From Hyaloscypha bicolor E (Eukaryota > Ascomycota > Leotiomycetes > Helotiales > Hyaloscyphaceae), in NCBI RefSeq assembly GCF_002865645.1, contig NW_020194562.1, positions 1 to 64,000 of the forward strand: DNA of 64,000 nucleotides. Reading direction: 5' to 3'. Positions within the stretch are counted from its first letter, which is position 1. Every line of letters starts with the position of its first letter. A program made the position numbers and the translations under genes. This document shows positions 33,103 through 44,655 of this stretch, in pieces. Below the pieces are notes generated by a model that worked only from the letters and a program-made list of their open reading frames with translations, made no database searches and was not told where the DNA came from.

Positions 33103-35770
33103 ATGGCCTCAGCAATAGCTGGTAACGCGACCGCTCCTGGGAGCTCGAATTTTGACGTCGGAAGCCTTATAAATGGGTTATTTACCGACTTTGCACCTTT
33201 ACTTGGACTATTTGGTAACGAGATCACAAAGCAGTACCTGGCTACTTCTATGGGGTGGGGTGCCGATATTCTCCTCGCCCTCGCACCGATTAGAATCATG
33301 ACAGTACTTGTTAGTGCCATACATATTAGTAGTTATCCGTTAATGAAATCCATTATCGGGAGATAAGAATTTCTAGTAACCTTTCAGGAGAAAGATATTA
33401 ACTTCGATTCAGAGTCCGAGACTTGCCAGATAACGAAGAGAAGAATATCCTTTCCTCTACTTCTAAGAATATCCGCAAGATCTAGAATGGATAATAAATT
33501 ATTTACTAATATAGAGACTCGCAAATAATAGAATATATCTATACCGAAAGCAAAAAGATCGGCTATAAAGAGTTATTTCCAGGTATATAGATATTGTAAT
33601 CTACTCTTGGTAATATACTTCCCGAGACTGGATTGAGTACTACTTTATACTGTATTAAAGACCCCTCTAGTTAGAAATATCCTCGGAAACATACGAGACA
33701 TAATTAACTAAACAATTCGGATATTAAAGACCCAAATACAATTCATAATCCCATAAAAGATAGTTCAGATAAAACTCGGCTAGCTAATAAGCTAAAAGGA
33801 AGAGATCCAAATTTGACTCTTAATATTACTATAGCTATATCAAGTCAAATATAGCTATAGCTTATAATATTAATAAGAACTATTATATAGGCTATAGTCT
33901 TTGCCTTTAATATATTAGCGGTATATTACTACTAATGGCCTCGAGCCGGCTATATTATAGCTCTATATAGTTTTCCGCTTTGGGCAATTGGTATAACCTT
34001 TATTACTATAGAATTATATTTTTATATACAAGTTATGGAATCTTATATAAAAGAGTTAATAGTAGAACCTCTGCCAATATTGCGTTTTGCCAGTTTAATA
34101 TAAGGCAGAGAAGAAATCATACCGGATAATAGTAGTAGTAATCTCGAAGGTAATACTATATTCCGTATTATTAGGCTTTAGAAAAAAATACCGTTAATAA
34201 ATCTTCCTATATACGCAATTTTTAACAACGAGACCAATCCACGCGTGGCCATCTCTAGGAGAACAATATTTCTACCAAGAACAAAAGTACCTGAAGCCGA
34301 GAAATCCGAAAGTGAAGCTGAAGACAAAGAAACGTGGCTCGGTCTCAAAAAGAGTATATTTAACGCTATAATGACTTTAATCGGAATAGTTCTCACTCTG
34401 ACAGGCTTTATAAGTCAAAACTTGGGGATTAGACAACTGCATTAGTCGGCCGGAGTGGTATAACTCATCTCAACTCTCTTGCTAGTATTACTATGCGCTA
34501 TATTGCGAAGTTATGTAGGCGACCCTCTATTAAAGGATTTTCCATTGACGGAGGGCTTTGAAGCGAGTCACTTAGCGAGCCATATCCATCAAGTTAAGGG
34601 ATTGATAATGCCCTTGGGAGTTTGGAATGGTCCATCTCACCCACCATATGCCGATTGTCACAGAGCTATTAAGGATAATAATGGTGAACCGTTATCCTCG
34701 GAAGAACTGATACCATTCAACAATTCGGATTCAGTTCTGCCCAGTCGCGGCGACGAAGCATACATTAGGGCCTACCGAGTGCTAATGTCGCAAATCTCTT
34801 TGCAGGAGTTTCAGCCAGGTTCCAAAGAGATAGACGAAATGGCCACAAAGGTTTACGGCGCTATGCAAAGGATAATGCCCTTGCTAAATTTAGGAGGAAC
34901 CTGGACAACATTATAGACCATATTGTTCAAAGGAGCAGGTGCATTTGTAAGACCACGCCCAGGGGAGTCACCCAATAAATCTCTAGAAGGATTATTGAAG
35001 CTACGGATTGGATGTTTCGACCCGAAAATTAGAGTTAGCTTTAGTGACGAAGCAGAGCGTCAGCGAAAGGTTATACAGGCCCTCTTGAGTCTCACTATGT
35101 ACTTTCACTCGCAGTCACGGAACGACTGCGCTTCCGAATCGCACGAATTTCTATTCGTAGTTGGGGGTTGCCAGGCCGACAGCGAAAGTGAGCCCGTTTT
35201 CAAGGCAAAGGTCAAGGCAAAGGTCAAGGCAAAGGAAGTCAATATCAAGAAGGTACTATCAAAGGAAGTTTTCATTTTCGTTGACTATCTGGGTGTCTGG
35301 TTTAGAGGATCTGATGGAAGATTGAGTGGAGCTTCCCCGGGTATAATGAATTTCACGGGCAGCAAGACAGTTTTCGAGCTGTCTCACGCCGATAGCGCGT
35401 ATAGTCATACCGCATATGTCCCCCACGCTCACCCACTCCCCTCTATACAGACCGAAAGAAAAGAGTTTGCTATTTACTGAAGCAATATAGAAGAGCCACA
35501 AAAACAGCTGAATTTGTTATTAAGGTATATGGACACTCAGTCCTTGAATTGTTGGCAATGGACCTCCTTTCAAATTTTCTGAGGGAACTAGTTTTAGAAA
35601 AACCAAGTTTGAAAGAGATGGAGAAGAAGGGGCTTGAAAAGGCCCTCGTCGAAGCGTTAGTCGATTCCGGTGTCGGTCGTCGAACGGCATGCACAGCAGC
35701 GATCTTGCCAGCCTTTCTTAATGAGAGCGTGCAAGACTTTCTCAAAGAGAGAAGTAGAGAAAATGGGTGA
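33103..35770 (+). pseudogene. RIP-damaged fungal membrane/NLR-associated protein gene
   Basis: The gene starts at ATG 33103 and reads LINGLFTDFAPLLGLFGNEI then ILLALAPIRIMTVLVSAIH, a pattern common at the start of large fungal proteins with a membrane-associated N-terminus. After IIGR the frame stops (TAA). A decayed AT-rich stretch follows, then from ~34245 a membrane helix and NLGIRQLH, stop, SAGVV, stop, LISTLLLVLLCAILR. The expected family residues at these stops are Trp and Gln, so TAG and TAA fit G-to-A and C-to-T changes. Another TAG follows at 34914, then ~185 further open codons, and a different frame covers ~35470-35770. Multiple stops of the RIP type make it a pseudogene. Confidence 0.7.
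35202..35236 (+). repeat. 12-bp tandem repeat within the pseudogene
   Basis: GCAAAGGTCAAG is repeated about three times, producing an alternating Lys-Ala/Lys-Val run in the frame. It is probably replication slippage. Confidence 0.8.
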
Positions 35771-36483
35771 CGGGTTGAGACTTGTGGAGAGACTAGGTGC
35801 CTGTGAGCTCTAAGCACATGCGTTACGTGCCCTGTCAACAGCTCTGTACGGAATACAAACAACCGCAAAAGCCCAGACTTGGCTTCTCTCCTTGCACTAT
35901 TCTCCTTGCATTTAGGGAAACCAATTGTAATTTCTCACTAATTCGGTACGGCCAAGTCACCCTCAAAAAACCCCGACAGCTCACGCTCTTAGTCCACGGC
36001 CAAAACAATAGCCGCTAAGAATCCATGTTACAGATCAACTTCGGCCCACAATCCGAAAACGATTCTGGGAAAGCAGAGGGTGAAAGACGAAGCCAGCATC
36101 TGCACTCGGTCGACCGAATCGGTCAGCCGTTATCACTAAGCTAGATATGATGCAGAATATACAAGAGAAATTAAGGTGTATATAGATTTTGAGACACTCT
36201 TAGTCAAAGTACCTATCATTTTTCCTGACAAGCAGGGTTTTCCGCTACGCAGGAGTGGACGTTATAGTTTAAACCAAGCATGAGTATAACGATGGCCGGG
36301 ACATTCTAGCGTGAATAATATAATGTTTTTGTATTTATCTCAGAGGACCTCCTTGAAGGAGTCAGTCAGGCAGCGAAGCTGACAACGTAACTAAAGTACA
36401 AACCGCTCGCGCATGGATAAATAGTAGCTGAGATCTAATTTTCCCTGCCTCCGAATGCGATAGTAAGCCCTTCCCATAGTATC
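35771..36483. other. intergenic
   Basis: Normal composition between the pseudogene and the MITE. No coding frame or repeat was recognised. Confidence 0.5.
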
Positions 36484-36491
36484 ATTTCCGT

Positions 36492-37166
36492 CAGTGTGTC
36501 AAAAAATAATCAAGGCTAATTAATTAGAATTAATTAGAATTAATTATAATTAAGTATGATTTGATTAGCTTGATTTTTATTATAATTAATTATAATTAAT
36601 TATAATCATCACGTGATAATATAAAAGTATACTTTCTTAGGCATTTCTAAAGATTATTAAATAACTAATAGCTATATTAATAAAATATAAATAAAATCTA
36701 TAAAGCATATATAAGAGTATAAAATTAGTCTAAATCTAAAATAATAAACTAGTTTTTGTTATGTGGTACCAGTCACGTGGTGCTATTGCACGTGACTTAG
36801 CATGTAGCCAGTGCTTCCTTAGCCTGGCAGATAGCCTTTAGCTCAATTCAAGCTCTTTACTACTACTGTAACACTGGAAATCAAGGAGGTTCTAGCGCCT
36901 TTGGCTTCGCTTACTAATTAGCGCTAGGTCTGGTTTAGTAAAGAGCGCCTTTAGCAATACCGAATACGGCTAGCCCAGACCTTATTTTAGCCTTATCTCG
37001 GCTTCCGCAGCTCTAGAGTCATGTACGTAATCACGTGATAATTTTAATTAATTATCTTTGATTATCTTTAATTATAATTAAGTATGATTTGATTAGCTTG
37101 ATTTTGACTTGATTTGATTTGAGTAGGGGGGCCTAATCAAATCAAACCTAATCATTTGACACACTG
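36492..37166. mobile_element. hAT-like MITE, family 2, copy 1 (675 bp)
   Basis: It begins CAGTGTGTCAAA and ends TTTGACACACTG. The flanking 8-bp duplication ATTTCCGT is exact (36484-36491 and 37167-37174). The interior has repeated AATTAATTATAATT and AATCAAATCAAA words and a GC-rich core (tctagcgcctttggcttcgc), but no transposase. It is nearly identical to 49849-50457 over the shared part and is longer at both subterminal AT-rich ends. Confidence 0.92.
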
Positions 37167-37174
37167 ATTTCCGT

Positions 37175-37846
37175 CAAGCTATATACTGCGCTAAAATCAA
37201 AACACAAAGTTTATTATTAAACCCAGTTCGCGTGAACCTCAACTCACTCGTACACTATGACTCTTCGGCCTGGAGACGAAGTGGGAAACGAATATGGCCC
37301 GTGCACAGGATATCCGCACCTGGCCAGGCTTGCGGCTAATAGGGCGACCCTGTTGTTTCCGTTGGCTTCGTTAATAGTAGGAGGCCTAGAAGCAATTAGA
37401 CGATTGCGATTTTACTTATATTAGCTTATATATAAAACACTTTATTATTATATAATATTAAGGCTACTAGTGTTTTTAATATTTCAAAAGTATTAATAAG
37501 AAAGAAAGTATTTAGATTTAAATTAATAAATAAGAAAGACTTAGCTTTTTCTTAATTATTCTTATATTACTTTATAATAAAAATTATTTTTAATAAAAAT
37601 TAAAAAGTATATTTAATAAATAAATAATTCCCTTATTAGTTATATATAATAAGTAGTTTTCTTGCTTTTATATTTTTAGTTAACTTATTAAAGTTAAAAC
37701 TTACTCGTAATAAGTTAATAAATAATTATATTATATTACTTTAAATAAACAGAAATATTAATCTCTATTATAATTAATTTATAATACTATAAATTAAAGC
37801 CATATACTCTATATAAGATTCTAAGCTAAGACAATTTAACTGCTTG
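37175..37846. other. 3' flank of the ABC transporter, partly AT-rich
   Basis: 37390-37850 is AT-rich without open frames. The transporter stop codon lies right at its edge, so the RIP-like DNA ends exactly where the gene begins. Confidence 0.5.
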
Positions 37847-40800
37847 TTAATGTGATTTAGTTCTTAGATGCTCTCTTAATACGAGATTCCGATAGTGCCC
37901 GCCCTCAATATTCATCAAGTCTTCGTGTGTTCCCTTCTCAGCTACAGCCCCTCCATCAATCACAAAAATGCAGTCTGTATGCCGAATAGTGCTCAGCCTA
38001 TGCGCAATGCTTATAGTAGTTCGACCTTTTGAGGCTCTCTCAAGGGCCTGCAGTACTAGTTCTTCGGATTGGGCATCGAGGGAAGACATTGCTTCATCGA
38101 GTAATAGAATCTTAGAATCGCGAAGGAGGGCACGGGCGATAGTTAATCGTTGTCTCTCGCCTCCTGAGAGGAGGATTGACTTTGGGCCGACCTGAGTAGA
38201 AAATCCTTCACTGAGACGCAACCGCTTGTGAGTAGAGATGAACTGTTGCTGTATAAGGGAACGAACACTTACGGTAGAGACTGGATGAAATCGTAAATAT
38301 TTGCCTCTTTACATGCCTCAATTATTTTATCCTCGGGCACAATTGCTGTCGCATTGTTCGTGGTGTCAAAGCCAAGCAGGAGGTTGTCCTTGATCGTTCC
38401 TTGACACATTAGTGGCTCTTGGCTTACGAGTGCCACGTGCTTCCTCAGATCGTTGAGATTCAGTGAAGTTATAGTTTGTCCGTCAAGAAGGATTTCTCCC
38501 GCCAAAGGTTCGTAGAATCGTTCAAGAAGCGCAATAACAGTTGACTTGCCGCTTCCCGAGGAGCCCAACAAGGCGATACTTTGGCCCGCCTGAACTTTCA
38601 TGCTCAGCCCCTGTAGGACCGGGGCATCTGGTCTTGCTGGGTATCTAAAATGGACGTCTCGAAACTCAATATGCCCTTCAATTCTCTCGATTACTTGACC
38701 CCCTTCGCCACTTTCCTCAGTTATTGCTTTTCCACAGATAAGCTGGCGTATCTCTGCAGCAGCCACCCCTCCTTTGGCAATGTCGCCGGCGAAAGCGAAA
38801 GCAGTCCCGGCAGATCGAATGCTGAAGATAATCTCGGAAAGGATGAGAAAGACTTGCAGGAGCGTATACTCGCCACGGCTCAGCAGAATACCCCCATACC
38901 AAAATCCAATCGCCAACGCTAGGAAGATCATCGATTGTGAAGCCGCATAATATGCGCTGTTCAACAGGTTTGACCACAATGAGCTTTTGGTGTGGGCATA
39001 GATCTGCAGACAATACGCCTCGAGAATTCGATTCTCCATTGTGAGTGACGCTACAGTTCTTATAGCATTGATATATTCACAAGCAAACCCTGCAGATTTT
39101 TGGTATGCGGCCTGGGCAGACTTTTGGAAGTTCGCGATAGATTTGACTCGCAAATAACCAGTTCCGAGGATAGCGGGAACCGTACATAGGCAAACAATGG
39201 CCAACTTCCATCCGACGGCCATGGAGACACTAACGGCTATGATAATAGTCGACAAGCATGATACTAGAATATTGAGTGTCTGACTAGAAAGAGTTAAAAG
39301 GTGGTTGATCTTAGTGGACAGGAACGAGGTGAGTGCTCCAATAGAGTTCTCTTCCAGGTCAAAAAACGGTATTTCTTGCTGTGTTATCGATCTGAATGCA
39401 CGAGAACGGGCTTTGAAAACGAGTCGTTCGGTGCAAATGGCCGACATAAGTCCTTGTGCTGGAAGAACAATTAATTGCACTATGGCGATCATGACGTTCA
39501 TCCAAGCCCAGAAATTGATTGTATGCAGGAAATTTTTTGATCCAGGAAATGGCTGCGATAAGGCCACAATAGCCTGGGCGAAGAAGACCCCTTGTACAGG
39601 TTGAACGGCGCCGTTGATTGTGCTGAAAATGAGTCCTAGTATTAGATATCTTAGGTCTTGCCGAGTGAGCGTCGCAATAAATTTGACAACGAGCCATAGT
39701 GATGATTGCACCTCGCTAGAGGACTTTCCCATCTTGGTAGTTGGCAACCGGATAGTTGTTGACGATTCATTCCAGGTGAGGCCTGTCGGTATAGCTCCAA
39801 ATTCACCATCATTTTCGACAATGATGTGGTCTTTGAACCTCCAAGATGGAATTTTGACTGCATTCCAGTCAAAGTCAAATTGGTCGAGCTTAGACGTCGA
39901 GTTTTCGTAAATGTTATCCAACCTTTGGCTAGCTACCAGCGAAGCATAAATATTGCCTTTGGCTAGCAAAAATTCGTGGTTGCCTTCTTCAACGATGGCA
40001 CCCTTATCCAACACGACAATTTTGTCAGCATTTCTGATTGTTGAAAGTCGGTGGGCGACCACAATCGTAGTTCGATTCGCTGCTGCTGTTTCAAGTGCTA
40101 CTCGAACTATATTCTCTGCGGACGTATCTAGCGCTGAAGTTGCCTCGTCGAGTAAAAGAATCCTAGGGTTTCGGATAATAGCCCTCGCGATAGCTATACG
40201 TTGCTTCTGCCCACCTGAGAGCAAGACACCCTTTTCACCAACTAAAGTCTCATAGCCTCCAGGCAAGAGGGATATGAAATCGTGAATATTTGCTTGCATG
40301 GCAGCTTTGATAATGCGTTTCTCTTGCTGCTCTTTTGTCTCAAACTCATATGGAGAATCAACAATTCCATCAGCAATGTTATCTCTGATGCTTTTGTTGA
40401 ATAGGACCGGCTCTTGTCCCACAAACGCAATTTGTCGCCGTAGCCAGTGAACATCTAGAGAGCCAATATCGTGCCCGTCGAGTGAAATGACCCCACTTAC
40501 TGGGTCGTAGAATCGTTCAATGAGACTTAAGACAGAGCTCTTGCCTGACCCTGAGTAGCCAACGATTGCTGTTGTCTTCCCAGCTGGAACTGTAAAACTG
40601 ACATTATCGAGGGCGATAACACTGGGTCGTGTGGGATAAATGTGCCCCACATTGCGGAGCTCCAAGTCACCCCTCACGAACTCAAGCTCCGCGCCTGGCT
40701 TTATGGGGGCCGACGAAGAGCGATCGATGACGCCAAATATTCTTGACCCAGCTGCGACACCAGCTGAAAGGTATTGTATATTTGGTGCCAAATTTCCGAC

Positions 40801-41838
40801 AGCAAAGATTCCCATCATAATAGCCATAATGATTGTCAAAACCGCGGCCTTGTCAGTCTCTCCACTCCCAATGAAGCGACCGCCCATCCAAAATGCTAGA
40901 CCATAATTCAGAAAGACAATACAGCTTACTGATCCTATCATGCATGCCAACGTGACTCGGCTTCGGATACTCTCCCGCAATGCTGCTTGAAGATGCTCGT
41001 CATATGCGGAGGCAAAGGCTTTCTCGGTTTTAAGGGCCTTCACTAACCGAATGGAACTGATAGTTTCCTCTGCAACATTACTGCCGGCCGCGAAATGATC
41101 GAGGGAAAGTCTGTTCCACAGAGTAATATAGTAGCTTGAAACCCCCATGGCAAGAATGATAGCGAATACGGTAGACATGCAAATCGCTGTCAGTCTCCAA
41201 AACCTGACAAATCCGATGACGAACGCGGCAATAAACGAAGCAATCCCATTGAGAATAAGGGCTACCTTTTCTGAGATAGCTTCTTGGATTGAATTGGTAT
41301 CAGCAGTCAGGCATGTTGTAACCTCGCCAGCGCCAGTATGGTCGAAAAAGGCAATATCCTTGGCTAAGATGGCCTGCAAATAAGATGTTCGAATCTTGGA
41401 CGATATTTTTTCACCGGTATATACAAACAGTACGGTCGAAAGGTAAATGAGTACAAATTCGCCAGCAGCAAGATACACAAAGTATACTACATGCCGTTGC
41501 AGGACTGCTGATATATCGCTTGCCTTGTGATCATTGAAATAGTCTGCGAAGCTTCCTGACAGGTTTCCAATAATAACACTCATCAAGGGCAGGGCAGCGC
41601 CGGCTGCAACGGCCGTAGTAGCAGCCAAAGCCAGGCAGCATAAATCCCATGGGGTTGCGTATCGGTATAAAGTCGCATATGTGATTTGAGTGGTGCCGTT
41701 TTGCGAAGATTGAGGTGTATCAAATGTCGCAATTTGGCTGGGTTCATGATGCAGTTCAAACTGCTGGTCTTCCGCTCTTGGGGCTTTTTCATGTTTCCCC
41801 CGAATAAATCTTTGTATTCTTGAAGCCGCGTTTGCCAT
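37847..41838 (-). CDS. ABCB/MDR-type full ABC transporter
   Basis: Two exons (41838-38273, 38210-37847) are joined by a 62-bp GTAAGT...CAG intron inside QSLP|EGFSTQVG. From the ATG at 41838 the product is 1309 aa. The frame is open to an upstream ATG at 42033, but MANAAS is the more family-like start. The order is TMD-NBD-TMD-NBD. NBD1 has Walker A GYSGSGKSS, signature LSGGQKQR and Walker B ILLLDEATSALD. NBD2 has GSSGSGKST, LSGGERQR and ILLLDEAMSSLD. All ATP-site motifs are intact, so it should be an active exporter at the plasma or vacuolar membrane. It lies divergently next to murA, murB, a methyltransferase and an acyltransferase-like gene, which suggests export of a product made there or self-protection. 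Substrate unknown. Confidence 0.93.
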
Positions 41839-42253
41839 AAGGACTCTAAAGCTTGAAATGGGCGACAATGTAATCGAGTTTGCAAAGTTGCTTAAAGGCT
41901 CCGTGGACTTAGTGCAGCATTGCGCTGTATGTAGTCTTCGGCCTGCTGCATGACAAAACGCTGCGGCAGGAACTACACGCGCCGTCGCAGGATGAGGGTG
42001 GGGGAAGGTGTGATGAGAACACTCTGCATGCATTGATCTAATTTAAGAGATTTCCGCCCTGAGCCAGGCCCCCTTGCTAGCGCTGGACATGTCTCACCAG
42101 ACGAAGGGATACAACGTAGTTGTGTCCCTATTAATACGTATTATATATAGTACTGTGAGGAATGACAGGCAGCGTACTTTTAATTGGGTATGCGACCAAA
42201 CTCCCTTTTCTCTAATCCTTGAACACGCGCGTTTCAGCCACCACACATCCTGC

Positions 42254-42572
42254 TAGGGATGCACGATTTATAATTATTACAATTATATAATAATCAAGTC
42301 CGGCGTAATTATATAATAATCAAGTCGCCAATATTATAATACATAAAATACTGCATAAAAGAGCGTATAAAATCGTGCATAATTCGGCACGTGGAAAAGG
42401 GTAAATTAGTGGATTTGATTGTTGGGGAGGAGCACGAAACCGCGCTAGTCAAATGGAGGCTTCTGATTGGCTATGTCTCATATGCAAGATAATATCACCA
42501 TAATCAAGTCGGAGTGATTATTTTACGATATTACGTATGCAAGTCCTAAATTATATAATTTTAGCATCCCTA
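42254..42572. mobile_element. 319-bp hAT-like MITE with TAGGGATGC ends
   Basis: The element starts TAGGGATGC and ends GCATCCCTA, and is flanked by an exact 8-bp duplication CATCCTGC (42246-42253 and 42573-42580). The interior has AATCAAGTC words and no coding capacity. It sits in the divergent intergenic region between the ABC transporter and murA, about 235 bp upstream of the murA ATG, so it could affect either promoter. Confidence 0.9.
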
Positions 42573-42806
42573 CATCCTGCTCACCCTACCCATAATAAAT
42601 CTTACATCAACTGGACCCTAGTAAACTAGTAATGCGGAAAACTCGGTTTGGACGCTAGAACGATCTTAGGAAAGTTTTTAGAATAACCTCAACTATTTAT
42701 TAATAAGCGACCATACATTTTGTGGGAAATGCTATTGCGTTAGCAATTCATCTAGTTTAAAGTCATAATTCTTAAAGGTCTGGTTGCCGGCGAGATACTG
42801 CCTAGC

Positions 42807-44165
42807 ATGCTTCAGGATATACCAAGTTCACTACTTAACATGACCAAAAGACCAGTCCTCCAGATGAGCGGCAACAATATCCTCAAAGGAACCATTCGTG
42901 TCTCAGGATCTAAAAACGCGAGCCTTCCAATCCTTGCCGCTACCCTCCTCAACCGCTGCGAAAATACCCTCGAAAATGTCCCGAATCTACTAGATATTAC
43001 GGAGATGTGCTCGATTATGCAGCATTTAGGGGCCAAGGTGTACCATCTGAATGATCGTCTGCATGTTCAAACATCCGATATTACAGTTAACGAGATTCCT
43101 GCCAGCCTCGCACGCACAATACGAGGATCGATTCTATTTCTTGGGCCGCTTTTAGCACGCTTTGGATACGTCAAACTTCCATTCCCAGGAGGTTGCGCCA
43201 TAGGTACTCGACCTATTGACCAACACCTGAAGGGTCTTCGGGCTCTGGGGGCTGACGTGTCTTTGGATGGAGGAGTTATTGAGGCAAAAGCTCTGACAGG
43301 TTTACGACCTGGGGAAGTCAGATTCGACGTTCCCACTGTAACGGGAACCGCAAATATCCTCATGGCAGCTGCTAGTTTAGAAGGAACAACTTTCATCTTC
43401 AACGCAGCGAGAGAGCCAGAGATTGTGGACCTGGTAACTGTTCTGATCAAGATGGGCGCCTTAGTCAAAGGCGCGGGCACGAGTTCTATAAAAGTCTGTG
43501 GTACATCGTCACTGAAGCCTGCCTCACACCGAATCATGGCGGATCGCATTGAATGTGGGACTTATATGGTGGCTGGTGCTTTAGCTGGGCAACCTTTGAC
43601 GATCGTGGGAGGTATAGTTACTCACCAAACAATTCTCCAGAAGAAACTCGAGGAGCTTGGAGCCACCATTTTTGTGGATGGCAATACTATAATGGTGTAT
43701 CGAGCAACAAACCCGCGAGCGATAACTATCGAAACAGCATCTTTCCCAGGGATACCGACAGATATGCAAGCACAACTTATGACATTGCTTGCTACTGTTC
43801 CTGGAATTAGCACCATCACTGAAAATATCTTCGAAAACAGATTTGAGCATGTGCTGGAATTGAATCGAATGGGGGCTCAAATTCGTGTTCACGGCAGGAA
43901 AGCGGTCATCATTGGGGTTCCAACACTGATTGGGACCACTGTAAGAGCATCGGATTTAAGGGCTGGAGCCGCATTAGTTCTTGCTGGCCTCTGTGCAAAC
44001 GGCTACACCATGATTGAGGATATCTCGCTGATAGACCGCGGGTATGAAAGTATCGAGGACAAATTTGCTGACGTTGGTGCAAGTATATGGCGCGAGGGTG
44101 TACACTTGGGTCCCAGAGGAGAGTTGATATGGCAACAAGAGACCAAATCCTGTCATGGAATCTAA
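42807..44165 (+). CDS. murA: MurA-type UDP-N-acetylglucosamine 1-carboxyvinyltransferase
   Basis: An intronless frame encodes 452 aa. MurA transfers enolpyruvate from PEP to UDP-GlcNAc, the first committed step toward UDP-N-acetylmuramate in bacteria. Key residues are present: K36/N37 in SGSKNASLPILAA, R106, the fosfomycin-target Cys C130 in FPGGCAIGTRPID with R135, D319 in GIPTDMQAQ, IFENRFEHVLELNRMGA, and R385 in DLRAGAALVLAGL. Length and block order fit bacterial MurA (~420 aa) with a short N-terminal extension. The ATG at 42840 (MTKRPVLQ) is an equally good start. Fungi make no peptidoglycan, so a bacterial origin is inferred. It lies between fungal genes and MITEs, which argues against assembly contamination. 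murB follows on the same strand. Confidence 0.92.
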   Translation: MLQDIPSSLLNMTKRPVLQMSGNNILKGTIRVSGSKNASLPILAATLLNRCENTLENVPNLLDITEMCSIMQHLGAKVYHLNDRLHVQTSDITVNEIPASLARTIRGSILFLGPLLARFGYVKLPFPGGCAIGTRPIDQHLKGLRALGADVSLDGGVIEAKALTGLRPGEVRFDVPTVTGTANILMAAASLEGTTFIFNAAREPEIVDLVTVLIKMGALVKGAGTSSIKVCGTSSLKPASHRIMADRIECGTYMVAGALAGQPLTIVGGIVTHQTILQKKLEELGATIFVDGNTIMVYRATNPRAITIETASFPGIPTDMQAQLMTLLATVPGISTITENIFENRFEHVLELNRMGAQIRVHGRKAVIIGVPTLIGTTVRASDLRAGAALVLAGLCANGYTMIEDISLIDRGYESIEDKFADVGASIWREGVHLGPRGELIWQQETKSCHGI

Positions 44166-44655
44166 GTCGGTTTTCTTATCTTATAAAAAATACAGTATTA
44201 TACAAAATTACCGCAATAACCACCTCTCCTACTTGTTGGAAGTTAATGGGCAGGCAGACCTCCGGCCGCTCATCGTACCGTGTATGTTAATTTTGTTGGG
44301 CATCGCGGAATCTAACATTGCTTGAGTTACATTAAATATAACTAAAGGAAATCAAGTTACCACGTCTATTACCTGCTAACAAACTGACTTTTTGCATTAT
44401 GACTCTCTACGCTCAGAAACTTCTGCTTTTAGAATCACCCACAGGAGCAAAAGCGATGGATTGGGGCTACTTGAGCGACGATGGCAATTAGGATGCACCT
44501 ATCGGCAAGTGGCTTTTTACACGAGCATCAGCTGCGCCATCTTTGACCAATGTTATTATAAGGCCCATCCTTCACTCCGACCCGCCTCTTTGCTTTTCAA
44601 CGTTTCTTTTTTCCAGACCCCACCTGCGACCCTGTTTGTAATTATCTGCCCCACT
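44166..44655. promoter_or_regulatory. murA-murB spacer / murB 5' region
   Basis: 490 bp with no gene of its own. The murB frame is open from a TTG at 44392 but the first ATG is 44656. CT-rich stretches just before that ATG (ttctttttccagacccc) look like a fungal 5' UTR, so murB probably has its own promoter and is not part of an operon. Confidence 0.4.

Noticed and set aside
41839..42033. 65-residue upstream extension of the ABC transporter
   Set aside because: Its composition is unlike known transporter N-termini and the downstream ATG gives a normal-length MDR protein; not excluded.
44392..44655. N-terminal extension of MurB from 44392
   Set aside because: The frame there starts at TTG and has no similarity to MurB; the ATG at 44656 gives the family's usual length.
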